Source of the DNA: Streptomyces californicus
GTDB lineage: Bacteria; Actinomycetota; Actinomycetes; Streptomycetales; Streptomycetaceae
Reading direction: 5' to 3'
DNA length: 64,000 nucleotides
Assembly (NCBI RefSeq): GCF_000717645.1
Contig: NZ_JNZZ01000007.1
Coordinates: 1 to 64,000, forward strand
A model generated the notes under the pieces. That model was not told the origin of the DNA. It was given only the letters and a program-made list of their open reading frames with translations, and did not search any database. Both the position numbers and the translations under genes were made by a program. Within the stretch, counting starts at the first letter, position 1. Every line of letters starts with the position of its first letter. This document shows, one piece after another, positions 31,933 to 42,413 of the stretch.

Positions 31933-33090
31933 ATGGCTGTCGGCATGAGCTCGCCGCGACCTGCGCGCACCGCCGCGCCGCACGCTGCGGACGGGGAACC
32001 GGACGGGCCCCCGACCGGTCCGGACGCCCTCGGTGCAAGCCTCGACCCCGATGACCTCCCCGACGGTCTCGTCGTCGCCGACGCGAGCGGACACGTCGTC
32101 TGCTTCAACGCCGCCGCCGCCCGCATCACCGCCACCGACCGCGCCGACGCGATCGGCCGCCCCCTGGAGACGGTCCTCCCGCTGGAGGACCTCAAGGGCA
32201 AACGCTGGTGGCCGCTGACCGACCCGTACAACGGCCTCGCCACCCGCAACGGCCAGCCCGAGCGCAATCTGCTGCTGCCCGGGGGCCGCGAGGTGCTGGT
32301 CTCCGCGCGCTATGTACGCGAGCACCCGACCGGACCGGTGCGGCGCGTCGTCGTCTGCCTGCGGGGGACCGAGGCCCGGCGCCGTACCGAACGCAGCCAC
32401 GCCGAGCTGATCGCCACCGTCGCCCACGAGCTGCGCTCCCCGCTCACCTCGGTCAAGGGGTTCACCGCCACGCTGCTCGCCAAGTGGGAGCGGTTCACCG
32501 ACGACCAGAAGCGGCTGATGCTGGAGACCGTCGACGCGGACGCGGGCCGGGTCACCCGGCTCATCGCCGAGCTGCTCGACATCTCCCGGATCGACTCCGG
32601 CCGCCTGGAGCTGCGCCGCCAGCCCGTCGACATCGCCGCCGCCGTGGCCCGGCACATCCAGGCGCTCATCACCGCGGGCCAGGCCGCCGACCGTTTCCTC
32701 GTCCGCACCCGCGGACCGCTGCCCGACCTGTGGGCCGATCCCGACAAGGTCGACCAGGTCCTCGGCAACCTCCTGGAAAACGCGGTGCGCCACGGCGAGG
32801 GAACCGTCACCATCGATATCGCCCCGGCACCCGCGCCGGGAGCGTGCGACGAGACGGGAACGGCTGTCACCGTGAGCGATGAAGGACCCGGCATCCCCGA
32901 GGAGTCGATGAGCCGCGTCTTCACCCGCTTCTGGCGGGGCAGCAAGCGCGGCGGCACGGGGCTGGGCCTCTACATCGTCAAGGGCATCGTCGAGGCCCAC
33001 GGCGGCACCATCACCGTCGACCGGGGACCCGGCGGCGGAGCCGAGTTCCGATTTATTCTGCCTGTGAGCATGCCCGCCTACCTGGTGTGA
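31933..33090 (+). CDS. PAS-domain sensor histidine kinase
   Basis: A 385-residue soluble histidine kinase without membrane segments. A PAS domain at about 35-145 (LPDGLVVADASGHVVCFNAAAARITATDRADAIGRPL) precedes the dimerisation domain, with the phospho-acceptor His165 in AHELRSPLTSVKGF. The ATPase domain then shows the N box (NLLENAVRHGEG), G1 (SDEGPGIPEE), F box (FTRFWRGS) and G2 (GGTGLGLYIVKGIVEAHGG). No response regulator is adjacent, so it is an orphan. The cytosolic location and PAS domain suggest an internal signal such as redox, a metabolite or light. ATG at 31933 is preferred to an in-frame GTG five codons upstream. Confidence 0.88.
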   Translation: MAVGMSSPRPARTAAPHAADGEPDGPPTGPDALGASLDPDDLPDGLVVADASGHVVCFNAAAARITATDRADAIGRPLETVLPLEDLKGKRWWPLTDPYNGLATRNGQPERNLLLPGGREVLVSARYVREHPTGPVRRVVVCLRGTEARRRTERSHAELIATVAHELRSPLTSVKGFTATLLAKWERFTDDQKRLMLETVDADAGRVTRLIAELLDISRIDSGRLELRRQPVDIAAAVARHIQALITAGQAADRFLVRTRGPLPDLWADPDKVDQVLGNLLENAVRHGEGTVTIDIAPAPAPGACDETGTAVTVSDEGPGIPEESMSRVFTRFWRGSKRGGTGLGLYIVKGIVEAHGGTITVDRGPGGGAEFRFILPVSMPAYLV

Positions 33091-34373
<1,283 letters not shown>

Positions 34374-34374
<1 letters not shown>

Positions 34375-36887
34375 TGCGCGTCCCGCTTTCCTGGCTGCGG
34401 GAGTACGTCGACCTGCCGGAGACGGAGACCGGCCGTGACGTACAGGCCAAGCTCGTCTCCGTGGGTCTGGAGGTCGAGACCGTCGAGCAGATCGGCGCGG
34501 GCCTCAAGGGCCCCCTGGTCGTCGGACAGGTCCTGACCATCGAGGAGCTGGAGGGGTTCAAGAAGCCCATCCGCTTCTGCACCGTCGACGTCGGCGCCGC
34601 CAACGGCACCGGCGAGCCGCAGGAGATCGTCTGCGGCGCCCGCAACTTCTCCGTCGGCGACAAGGTCGTCGTGGTCCTCCCGGGCGCGGTCCTGCCCGGC
34701 GACTTCGCGATCGCCGCCCGCAAGACGTACGGCAAGACCTCGCACGGCATGATCTGCTCCACCGACGAGCTCGGCATGGGCGACGACGGCACGCACGGCA
34801 TCATCGTGCTGCCCCCGGAGCACGAGGTGGGCACCGACGCCATCGAGCTGCTCCAGCTCGTCGACGAGGTCCTGGACATCGCCGTCACGCCGGACCGGGG
34901 CTACTGCCTCTCGATGCGCGGCGTCGCCCGCGAGACCGCCACCGCCTACGGGCTGCCGCTGCGCGACCCGGCGCTCCTGGACGTGCCCGCGCCGAACGCG
35001 TACGGCTACCCGGTCAAGATCTCCGACCCGATCGGCTGCGACCGGTTCACCGCGCGCACCGTCACCGGCCTCCAGCCCGAGGCCCGCTCGCCGATCTGGA
35101 TGCAGCGCCGCCTCCAGAAGGCCGGGATGCGGCCCATCTCGCTGGCCGTCGACATCACCAACTACGTGATGCTGGAGCTCGGCCAGCCGCTGCACGCCTA
35201 CGACCGCAACCGGGTCCAGGGCGCCATCGGCGTACGCCGCGCCACGCAGGGCGAGAAGCTCACCACCCTGGACGGCACCGTGCGCGTGCTGGACGCCGAG
35301 GACCTCGTCATCACCGACGACCGCGGGCCGATCGGCCTCGCGGGCGTCATGGGCGGCGCCAACACCGAGATCGCCGACGCGGACGGCGAGCACGCGCTCA
35401 CCACCGAGGTCGTCATCGAGGCCGCGCACTTCGACGCGATCTCGATCGCCCGCACCGCACGCCGCCACAGGCTGTCCTCCGAGGCGTCCAAGCGCTTCGA
35501 GCGCGGCGTCGACCCGCAGGCCGCCGCCGCTGCCGCGCAGCGCACGGTCGACCTGCTGGTCCTGCTCGCGGGCGGCACCGCCGAGGCCGGGGTCACCGAG
35601 ATCAGCTCGCCCTCCGCCCCGCGCACCATCGCGATGCCGGCCGACCACCCGGACAAGGTGGCCGGCGTCGGGTACGGCCGGGAGACCGTCGTCCGCCGCC
35701 TCCAGCAGGTCGGCTGCGACGTCTACGGGCAGGACGAACTCATCGTCACCGTCCCGTCCTGGCGGCCCGACCTGAACGAGCCGAACGACCTGGCCGAAGA
35801 GGTCATCCGGCTGGAGGGCTACGAGAACCTGCCCTCCACCCTGCCGACGCCCCCCTCCGGGCGCGGCCTCACCGAGCGCCAGCGGCTGCACCGCCGCATC
35901 GGCCGGGTGCTCGCCGGAGCCGGCTACGTCGAGGCGCTGAGCTACCCGTTCATCGGCGACGCGGTCCTGGACCAGCTCGGCCTGGAGGCGGACGACGACC
36001 GCCGCCGCACGGTCACGCTGGTCAACCCGCTCTCCGACGAGGAGCCGGCGCTGCGCACCACGCTGCTGCCGGGCCTCCTCGGCGCCCTGCGGCGCAACGA
36101 CGGGCGCGGCAGCCACGACCTGGCGCTCTTCGAGACCGGCCTCGTGTTCCGGCCCACGGGCGAGGAGACGGCCGCCGTCCGCCTCCCGGTCGACCGCCGG
36201 CCCACCGACGAGGAGATCGCCGGACTGAACGCGGCCCTGCCGCGCCAGCCGCGCCGCGCCGCCGTCGTCCTCGCGGGCGCCCGCGAGCAGGCCGGCTGGT
36301 GGGGCAAGGGCACCCCGGCCACCTGGGCGGACGCCGTCGAGGCGGCCCGGTCCATCGCCGCCGAGGCCGGGGTGGAGGTCACCGTCCGCGCCGACCAGCA
36401 CGCTCCGTGGCACCCGGGCCGCTGCGCCGCGCTCTACGTCACCGTGAACGGCGAGGAGACGCTCTTCGGACACGCGGGCGAACTGCACCCGCGCGTGATC
36501 AAGGCGCTCCACCTGCCCGAGCGGACCTGCGCCGCCGAGGTCGAGCTGGACGTGCTGGAGCGGGCCGTCGACGGAGCGCTCCAGGCGCCCCGGATCTCCA
36601 CCTTCCCGGTGGCGACCCAGGACGTCGCGCTCGTCGTCGCCGAGGACGTCCCGGCCGCCGACGTGGAGCGGGCGCTGCGCGAGGGCGCGGGTGAACTCCT
36701 GGAATCGCTGCGGCTGTTCGACGTGTTCACCGGCGAGCAGATCGGCGGGGGCAACAAGTCCCTGGCCTACGCGCTGCGCTTCCGCGCCGCCGACCGCACG
36801 CTGACCGTCGAGGAGGCGTCGGCCGCCCGCGACAGCGCGGTGGCCCTGGCCGCCGAGCGCACGGGCGCGGTGCTGCGCGGGGCGTAG
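34374..36887 (+). CDS. pheT: Phenylalanyl-tRNA synthetase beta subunit
   Basis: An 837-residue subunit with the usual domain order: tRNA-binding OB domain (about 40-150), B3/B4 editing domain that removes Tyr-tRNA-Phe, B5 domain, the inactive synthetase-like core, and the C-terminal ferredoxin-fold anticodon-binding domain ([25 protein letters not shown] to the end). It starts at the A of the pheS stop (TGATG) and is translationally coupled. It ends with a strong terminator. Confidence 0.96.
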
Positions 36888-36905
36888 CACCCCCTGGGCA
36901 TCGAG

Positions 36906-36938
36906 AAGGGGCGTATCCGGCCACCGGATACGCCCCTT
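36906..36938 (+). terminator. Terminator of pheS-pheT
   Basis: AAGGGGCGTATCCGG (36906-36920), 3-base loop, complement 36924-36938, followed by TCCC. Perfect 15-bp stem. Confidence 0.9.
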
Positions 36939-37244
36939 TCCCGTCCCCGCCGGGCGGCGGAGGACCACACACGGGGAGCGGAAGCGGGAACCGGGAGGAA
37001 CGCGGTTCCGGCCGCCGCCCGCAGCCACCCTCCTTCGTCGTCGGTCAGTGGGCCGTGCGGTCCGGGCGCCGTCCGCGCTGCCTCGGAGTGTCGGGCAGGG
37101 CGGCAGTGCGGACGGCGCGGGTGCGGGTCGTCAGCCGTTACGAGGGGGAGCCGACGACCCGGCCGCCTCTTGCGAGGGAGTTCATTCAACCGACCCCGGG
37201 GACCTGCGCGGCAGAGTGCACGGCGGGACGGTTCGGGCATTCCG

Positions 37245-37261
37245 TTCACACCCCGTGTGAA
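37245..37261. promoter_or_regulatory. Palindromic operator before TPR regulator
   Basis: TTCACAC-CCC-GTGTGAA, perfect 7-bp arms, ending 11 bases before a possible -10 TAGGCT and 44 bases before the start codon. Its position over the -35 region suggests a repressor site. Confidence 0.55.
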
Positions 37262-37304
37262 TCGTGCTCCACTAGGCTGATCGCGACACGCACCTGGGGG
37301 GACG

Positions 37305-38654
37305 ATGGAGCCCAATGTCCTGCTCGAAGCCCTGATCGAGGAGGCCGGTGTCTCCCGCGCGGGCCTCGCGGGCCATGTCAACCGGGCGGGCCTCACCCGC
37401 GGGCTGGGCCTGCGGTACGAGCACACGGCGGTCTCCCGCTGGCTCAAGGGCCAGCGCCCGCGCGGCCAGGTGCCCGACCTGATCTGCGAGGTGCTGGCCG
37501 GCCGGCTCGGGCGGCCCGTCGGGCTCGACGACATCGGGATGGGCGCCTTCGCCGCGTCCGGGACGGAGACCGGCGCGGAGGGGGCCGCCCTCTCCGGGTT
37601 CGTCGAGCGGGCCACCGCCCTGTGGCGCTCGGACGAACAGCACCGCCCCGGCCTGGCCGCCGTGCCCGCCGTCACGGGGACCTCGGCGGTGATGCCGGTC
37701 TGGGAGTGGGAGAACCCCCCGGAGGACGTGGACGTCTCGCGCCCGGGGCCGGTCCGGGTGAGCGAGACGGACATAGCGATGCTCAAGGCGGCCCGCGACC
37801 ACTACGAGCAGATGTACCGCAAGGCGGGCGGGGTCGCGACCAGGTCCCGGATCGTGCGCTTCCTCGACGCGGAGGCCGCGCCGCTGCTGCGCGGCGGCTA
37901 CAGCGACGCCCTCGGCCGCGGCCTGCACCGCGCGACCGCCGGGCTGGTGGCGGTCGCCGGCATCTGCGCGTACGACTCCGACGCCCACGGGCTCGCCCAG
38001 CGCTACTTCCACCAGGCGCTGCGGCTCGCCAAGTCCAGCGGCGACCGGGGGCTCGGCGGCTATGTGATCGCGCTCCTGGTCACCCAGTCGCTGTTCCTGG
38101 GCGAGCACCGCCGCTCCATCGCCTTCGCCGAGGCCGCGCTGCGGGCCGCGGGCGACCACATCACCCCGGCCCTCGCCGCCGATCTGCACGCCATGCAGGC
38201 CAAGGCGTACGCCCGGCTCGGGGACGCGGCGAGCGCCCGCGCCTGCATCGGGCGGGCCGAGGCCCAGGCCGGCCGCGTCCACACCGGGCGGGAGCCGGAC
38301 GAGACGGGGTACATCCAGCCGGGGCTGGTCGACGTCCAGGTGGCGGAGGCCCTGCTCGGCCTCGGCGACCTGCCCGCCGCACGGGCGCACGCGGACTCCG
38401 CCGTACGCGCCCCGGCGCACGACCGGGGGCGCGTGCACCGACTCGCCATGCTCAGCCATATCGAGCTGCTCCAGGGCGAGGCGGACCGGGCGGCCGTCAC
38501 CGCTGCCGAGATGGCGGCCAGGGCCCGGGGCACGGAGTCCCAGCGGCTGCGCGACCGGCTGCGCGGGGTCCGGCGCGGGCTGGCCGCGAGCGGCTGCGCC
38601 GAGGCCGTACGGACCACCGATCTCATCGACGAGGCGCTCCGCGTGCCTCTGTGA
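37305..38654 (+). CDS. TPR-type regulatory protein (NsdA-like)
   Basis: A 449-residue protein. The N-terminal 80 residues look like an unusual DNA-binding domain (LIEEAGVSRAGLAGHVNRAG, TAVSRWLKGQRPRGQVPDLICEVLAGRLGRPV), comparable with an XRE fold. The rest is a chain of TPR-like helical repeats (AHGLAQRYFHQALRLAKSSGD, SIAFAEAALRAAGDH, ADLHAMQAKAYARLGDAASARACI). This build is shared by Streptomyces developmental and antibiotic regulators such as NsdA, and a member commonly follows pheT. Targets are unknown. The ATG at 37305 follows GGGGGG. A palindrome in its promoter region suggests it may regulate itself. Confidence 0.78.
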   Translation: MEPNVLLEALIEEAGVSRAGLAGHVNRAGLTRGLGLRYEHTAVSRWLKGQRPRGQVPDLICEVLAGRLGRPVGLDDIGMGAFAASGTETGAEGAALSGFVERATALWRSDEQHRPGLAAVPAVTGTSAVMPVWEWENPPEDVDVSRPGPVRVSETDIAMLKAARDHYEQMYRKAGGVATRSRIVRFLDAEAAPLLRGGYSDALGRGLHRATAGLVAVAGICAYDSDAHGLAQRYFHQALRLAKSSGDRGLGGYVIALLVTQSLFLGEHRRSIAFAEAALRAAGDHITPALAADLHAMQAKAYARLGDAASARACIGRAEAQAGRVHTGREPDETGYIQPGLVDVQVAEALLGLGDLPAARAHADSAVRAPAHDRGRVHRLAMLSHIELLQGEADRAAVTAAEMAARARGTESQRLRDRLRGVRRGLAASGCAEAVRTTDLIDEALRVPL

Positions 38655-38705
38655 GCTCCGGCGCCGCCCCCCGCCGCTCGTTCCTCCCGGCAGCCGAGCC
38701 TGTTG

Positions 38706-38725
38706 ACATGTTGGCCCCGACATGT
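38706..38725. promoter_or_regulatory. ACATGT-N8-ACATGT dyad before the NUDIX gene
   Basis: Two self-complementary ACATGT hexamers eight bases apart (38706-38711, 38720-38725). The first overlaps a good -35 TTGACA (38703-38708), the second the first ATG. They could bind a dimeric regulator, which would favour the later GTG start at 38743. Confidence 0.4.
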
Positions 38726-39273
38726 CGAAAGGCGGCGCCCCCGTGCAGTGGACGAACCTGAACGAACGGAACGTGTACCAGAACCCGTGGTTCCGGGTGA
38801 ACCTGGCGGACGTGCGGCTGCCCGACGGCAGCCGCCTCGACCACTTCGTCATCCGGCAGCGCCCCGTCGCGGCCGCCACCGCCGTCAACGAGGCGAACGA
38901 GGTGCTGCTGCTCTGGCGCCACCGGTTCATCACCGACAGCTGGGGGTGGGAGCTGGCCGCGGGCGTCGTCGAGGACGGTGAGGACATCGCGGCGGCCGCC
39001 GCCCGGGAGATGGAGGAGGAGACCGGCTGGCGCCCCGGCGCGCTGCATCCGCTGCTCACGGTGGAACCGTCGAACGGCCTCACCGACGCCCGCCACCACC
39101 TGTACTGGTCCGAGGACGCGCACTGGACGGGCCAGCCGCAGGACGCCTTCGAGTCGTCCCGCCGCGAGTGGATACCGCTCAAGGTGGTCCCGGACATGAT
39201 CGCCCGGGGCGAGGTTCCCGCCGCAAACATGGCGGCCGCGCTGCTGATGCTGCACCATCTGAGACTGGGCTGA
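38722..39273 (+). CDS. NUDIX hydrolase (ADP-ribose pyrophosphatase-like)
   Basis: A 183-residue hydrolase with a complete NUDIX box GVVEDGEDIAAAAAREMEEETGW (G-x5-E-x7-REUXEEXGU, about residues 80-102). The preceding LLLWRHRFITDSWGWELAAG and following TVEPSNGLTDARHHLYWSEDA resemble ADP-ribose or nucleotide-sugar pyrophosphatases. It would hydrolyse a nucleoside diphosphate linked to another group. The start is uncertain: ATG 38722 has no ribosome binding site, while GTG 38743 has AAAGG about 13 bases upstream and avoids an operator-like dyad. The position relative to the TPR gene suggests a separate promoter. Confidence 0.87.
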   Translation: MSKGGAPVQWTNLNERNVYQNPWFRVNLADVRLPDGSRLDHFVIRQRPVAAATAVNEANEVLLLWRHRFITDSWGWELAAGVVEDGEDIAAAAAREMEEETGWRPGALHPLLTVEPSNGLTDARHHLYWSEDAHWTGQPQDAFESSRREWIPLKVVPDMIARGEVPAANMAAALLMLHHLRLG

Positions 39274-39323
39274 GCCCGGCCCCCTGACGAAGCCCCCGTG
39301 CGTGGCCGCCTCCGAGGAGGACG

Positions 39324-39569
39324 ATGCGATTCCTTGTCCGTGCCGACCGTGACATGACCGTGGTGTTCGAGCCCACGGCGGAGGAGGTCTCTCTGCGGCC
39401 GGGCGAGACCCTCACCGTGGAGTGGTTCGCCGAGAAGAGCGACGGGATGGTCTCGCTGGAGCGGGGGGACCTCGTCGTGTCGGCCCCGAGCGGCGGGTAC
39501 ACCCGCGTCTGGGCATCCGACGGAACGGAGATCTACGTCGGCCCCGACTCGGGCGGCGAGGCACGGTGA
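39324..39569 (+). CDS. Small hypothetical protein
   Basis: An 81-residue acidic protein, MRFLVRADRDMTVVFEPTAEEVSLRPGE onward. GAGGAGGACG is well placed before the ATG, and codon use and third-position GC match its neighbours, which supports a real gene. It looks like a single small beta-rich domain (alternating hydrophobic residues, GG turns). I recognise no family. It lies 50 bases after the NUDIX gene and ends before a bidirectional terminator, so it may be co-transcribed with NUDIX. Confidence 0.65.
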   Translation: MRFLVRADRDMTVVFEPTAEEVSLRPGETLTVEWFAEKSDGMVSLERGDLVVSAPSGGYTRVWASDGTEIYVGPDSGGEAR

Positions 39570-39614
39570 ACGACGCCTCGGCCGTACTCGGGCCCTGACC
39601 GCCACGAACGCACT

Positions 39615-39647
39615 GTCGGGCCCGGCGGCTCAAGCGCCGGGCCCGAC
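39615..39647. terminator. Bidirectional terminator
   Basis: GTCGGGCCCGGCG (39615-39627), loop 39628-39634, complement 39635-39647; perfect 13-bp stem between converging genes. Its loop region (GGCTCAAGCGCCGG) resembles the core of the repeats at the left edge of the window. Confidence 0.75.
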
Positions 39648-39658
39648 GATGGGGCGGC

Positions 39659-40516
39659 TCAGTAGGCGTAGAAGCCCGACCCCGTCTTGCGGCCCAGCCG
39701 GCCCGCGTCGACCATGCGCTGGAGCAGCGGGGGAGCGGCGTACAGCGGCTCCTTGTACTCGGCGTACATCGAGTCCGCGACCGAGGCCACGGTGTCCAGG
39801 CCGATCAGGTCCGCCAGCTTCAGCGGGCCCATCGGGTGGGCGCAGCCCATCTCCATGCCGTTGTCGATGTCCTCGCGGCTGGCGATGCCCGACTCGAACA
39901 TCCGGATCGCGGAGAGCAGGTACGGGATCAGCAGCGCGTTCACGACGAAGCCGGACCGGTCCTGGGCGCGGATCGGGTGCTTGCCGAGCACGTCCTGCAC
40001 GACGGCCTCGGCGCGCGCGATCGTCTCGTCCGAGGTGGTCAGCGCCGGGATCAGCTCGACGAGCTTCTGCACCGGGGCCGGGTTGAAGAAGTGGATGCCG
40101 ATGACCTGGTCCGGCCGCGAGGTGGCGACGGCCAGCTTCACCAGCGGGATCGAGGAGGTGTTGGAGGCCAGGATCGCGTCCTGCCGGGTCACCACCTGGT
40201 CGAGCACCTGGAAGATCTCGGTCTTGACCTGCTCGTTCTCCACGACGGCCTCGATGACGAGATCGCGGTCGGCGAACTCCCCGAGGTCCGTGGTGAAGGT
40301 CAGCCGGCCCAGCGTCTCGTCCCGCTCCTCCGCCGTGATCTTGCCGCGTTCGGCGGCCTTCGAGAGGGAGTTGTGCAGGCGGGTGCGGCCGATCTCCAGT
40401 GCCTCGCCCGTGGTCTCGGCGACCTTCACTTCGAGGCCGCTGCGCGCGCACACCTCCGCGATACCTGCGCCCATCTGGCCACAGCCCACCACTCCGACGC
40501 GTGCAATGTCGGCCAT
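39659..40516 (-). CDS. 3-hydroxybutyryl-CoA dehydrogenase
   Basis: A 285-residue NAD(P)-dependent dehydrogenase. The N-terminal Rossmann domain has VGVVGCGQMGAGIAEVCARSG; ASNTSSIPLVKLA and the catalytic His in GIHFFNPAPVQKLVELI follow; the C-terminal helical domain has DRSGFVVNALLIPYLLSAIRM. It interconverts acetoacetyl-CoA and 3-hydroxybutyryl-CoA, used in fatty acid, polyhydroxybutyrate or ethylmalonyl-CoA metabolism. The ATG at 40516 (MADIARVG) is used; a GTG at 40528 with GAAAGG before it is a good alternative. Confidence 0.92.
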   Translation of the reverse strand: MADIARVGVVGCGQMGAGIAEVCARSGLEVKVAETTGEALEIGRTRLHNSLSKAAERGKITAEERDETLGRLTFTTDLGEFADRDLVIEAVVENEQVKTEIFQVLDQVVTRQDAILASNTSSIPLVKLAVATSRPDQVIGIHFFNPAPVQKLVELIPALTTSDETIARAEAVVQDVLGKHPIRAQDRSGFVVNALLIPYLLSAIRMFESGIASREDIDNGMEMGCAHPMGPLKLADLIGLDTVASVADSMYAEYKEPLYAAPPLLQRMVDAGRLGRKTGSGFYAY

Positions 40517-40718
40517 AAGGTCCGTCACCTCGTGCCTTTCGCTGTTCTCCGTATCGCAGGGTCCCGTGTGATTCCGGTGCCCGCCTCGACCCCACGACGT
40601 TACTCCGCATGCCGACCCGAACGGCCCGCGGGTCACGACGGCTACGGATGGGAAGGATGCGGTTACGTGGAGCGAGTTCGGTCAGGTGCGGGATCACGGC
40701 GAGGAGAGGTGGGCCAGG

Positions 40719-42017
40719 ATGCGGCGAACGGGCTTGGCGAGGAGGGCGTTCGTGCTGAGCGCGGCCGGACTGCTGGCGGCGGTGACGACGGGCGGTGACG
40801 CGGCGGCCGCCCCGGCGGGGAGAAGGAGAGGCGGCGGCCGTCCGGAGGCGGCGGCCGATCAGCTCCGCGGCATGTGGATCGCCACGGTCGCCAACATCGA
40901 CTGGCCGTCCAAGCCGGGGCTGACGGCGGCCCGCCAGAAGTCGGAACTGCTCGCGTACCTGGACCGGGCGGTCGAGCTGCGGCTCAACACGGTGGTGTTC
41001 CAGGTACGGCCGACCGCCGACGCCCTGTGGCCCTCGCCCCACGAGCCGTGGGCCGAGTGCCTCACCGGCACCCAGGGCAAGGACCCGGGCTGGGACCCGC
41101 TGGGCACGGCGGTCCGCGAGGCGCACGGCCGGGGCCTGGAGCTGCACGCCTGGTTCAACCCCTACCGGGTGGCCAACCACACGGACCCGTCCCGGCTGGT
41201 CGCCTCCCACCCCGCCAGGAAGCACCCCGACTGGGTCGTGCCGTACGGCGGGAAGCTCTACTACAACCCGGGGCTGCCGGAGGTCCGCCGCTTCGTCCAG
41301 GACGCGATGCTGGACGCCGTACGCCGGTACGACATCGACGCGGTCCACTGGGACGACTACTTCTACCCCTACCCGGTGGCCGGGCAGTCCTTCGACGACG
41401 ACGCGGAGTTCGAGCGGTACGGCGGCGCTTTCGCCGACCGGGCGGCGTGGCGGCGCGACAACATCGACCGGCTCGTCCGCGAGACCGGCGAGCGCATCCG
41501 GGCGCTCAAGCCGCGCGTCCGCTTCGGCGTCAGCCCCTTCGCGGTCTGGCGCAACGCGGCCACCGACCCCAAGGGCTCGGACACCCGGGCGGGCGTGCAG
41601 ACCTACGACGACCTGTACGCCGACACCCGCGCGTGGGTTAAGAAGGGGTGGATCGACTACATCTGCCCGCAGATCTACTGGCACATCGGACAGAGCGCCG
41701 CCGACTACGCCAAGGTCCTCGACTGGTGGAGCCGGACGGTCCGGGGCACCGGCGTCGAGCTGTACGTGGGCGAGGCGCTGTACAAGGCGGGCGACCCCGC
41801 CCAGGCGCAGGCGTGGCAGGACCCGGCCGAGCTGTCCCGCCACCTCACCCTCGGCGAGAAGTACCGGGAGGTGGGCGGCCACATCTACTTCTCCGGCAAG
41901 AGCGTGCTGGCGGACCGGATCGGCGCGATGCGGCGCGTGGTGGCCGACCACTACACGGACCGCGCCCGCCGCCACCCGGACCGGGACGGCGCGTATCCGC
42001 GCAGGGGCAGGTGGTAG
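40719..42017 (+). CDS. Secreted GHL10/DUF187 glycoside-hydrolase-like protein
   Basis: A 432-residue exported protein. The N-terminus has a twin-arginine motif (ARRAFVLSAAG) and an AAA-type cleavage region near 35, so it is probably sent out folded by Tat. The rest is the family-10-like hydrolase domain: LRGMWIATVANIDWPS, NTVVFQVRPTADALWPS, HAWFNPYRV, the acidic motif DIDAVHWDDYFYPYP and YICPQIYWHIG. The family includes E. coli DigH (YddW), which cleaves peptidoglycan glycan strands lacking peptides; a wall-related role is likely. ATG at 40719 after GAGAGGTGGG. Confidence 0.88.
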   Translation: MRRTGLARRAFVLSAAGLLAAVTTGGDAAAAPAGRRRGGGRPEAAADQLRGMWIATVANIDWPSKPGLTAARQKSELLAYLDRAVELRLNTVVFQVRPTADALWPSPHEPWAECLTGTQGKDPGWDPLGTAVREAHGRGLELHAWFNPYRVANHTDPSRLVASHPARKHPDWVVPYGGKLYYNPGLPEVRRFVQDAMLDAVRRYDIDAVHWDDYFYPYPVAGQSFDDDAEFERYGGAFADRAAWRRDNIDRLVRETGERIRALKPRVRFGVSPFAVWRNAATDPKGSDTRAGVQTYDDLYADTRAWVKKGWIDYICPQIYWHIGQSAADYAKVLDWWSRTVRGTGVELYVGEALYKAGDPAQAQAWQDPAELSRHLTLGEKYREVGGHIYFSGKSVLADRIGAMRRVVADHYTDRARRHPDRDGAYPRRGRW

Positions 42018-42067
42018 ACGTACCCGGGGCGGGTCCGGGGGCTCGCGCTCCGGGCCCGCCCCCGGCG

Positions 42068-42283
42068 TCACCGGTCCTGCCGCCGCTCGTCCTCCGCCGT
42101 GCCGCGGTGCCGGACGACGCTGTCGGGGCCGGGTGACATCAGGGATTCATGGCCGTCGTCGAAACGGAGCCGGTACGGGGGAGCGCCCCCGTCACCGAGC
42201 ACTTCGACGATCTCCGCGACCCGGTCGTGCTGTCCCACGGTCCTGCCGTGTGTCAGCAGCCGGTCGCCCTTGCGTGCCTCCAT
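42068..42283 (-). CDS. DUF1918 domain protein
   Basis: A 71-residue protein with the DUF1918 SH3-like pattern: MEARKGDRLLTHGRTVGQHDR, VAEIVEVLGDGGAPPYRLRFDDGHESLMSPGPDS. Small stand-alone members are common in Streptomyces; function unknown. The ATG at 42283 follows GGAGGTCGC. Confidence 0.85.
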   Translation of the reverse strand: MEARKGDRLLTHGRTVGQHDRVAEIVEVLGDGGAPPYRLRFDDGHESLMSPGPDSVVRHRGTAEDERRQDR

Positions 42284-42413
42284 CGGGAGCGACCTCCTCG
42301 CAACGGGTGGCCGGGGCCCGTCGGGTGACGGCGTCCCCTTGTCGACAAGTCTATGACCGTACGGGCCGGGCTTCCCGCGCCGCCGCGACCGGACGTCCCG
42401 GGCCTCCGCTCCG

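Larger units (their letters stand above)
36888..37304. other. Intergenic region pheT / TPR regulator
   Basis: This 417-base gap contains the pheT terminator (36906-36938), then high-GC sequence without a gene, then a 17-bp palindrome (37245-37261) followed by a possible -10 TAGGCT (37273-37278) and the GGGGGG ribosome binding site of the next gene. Confidence 0.55.
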
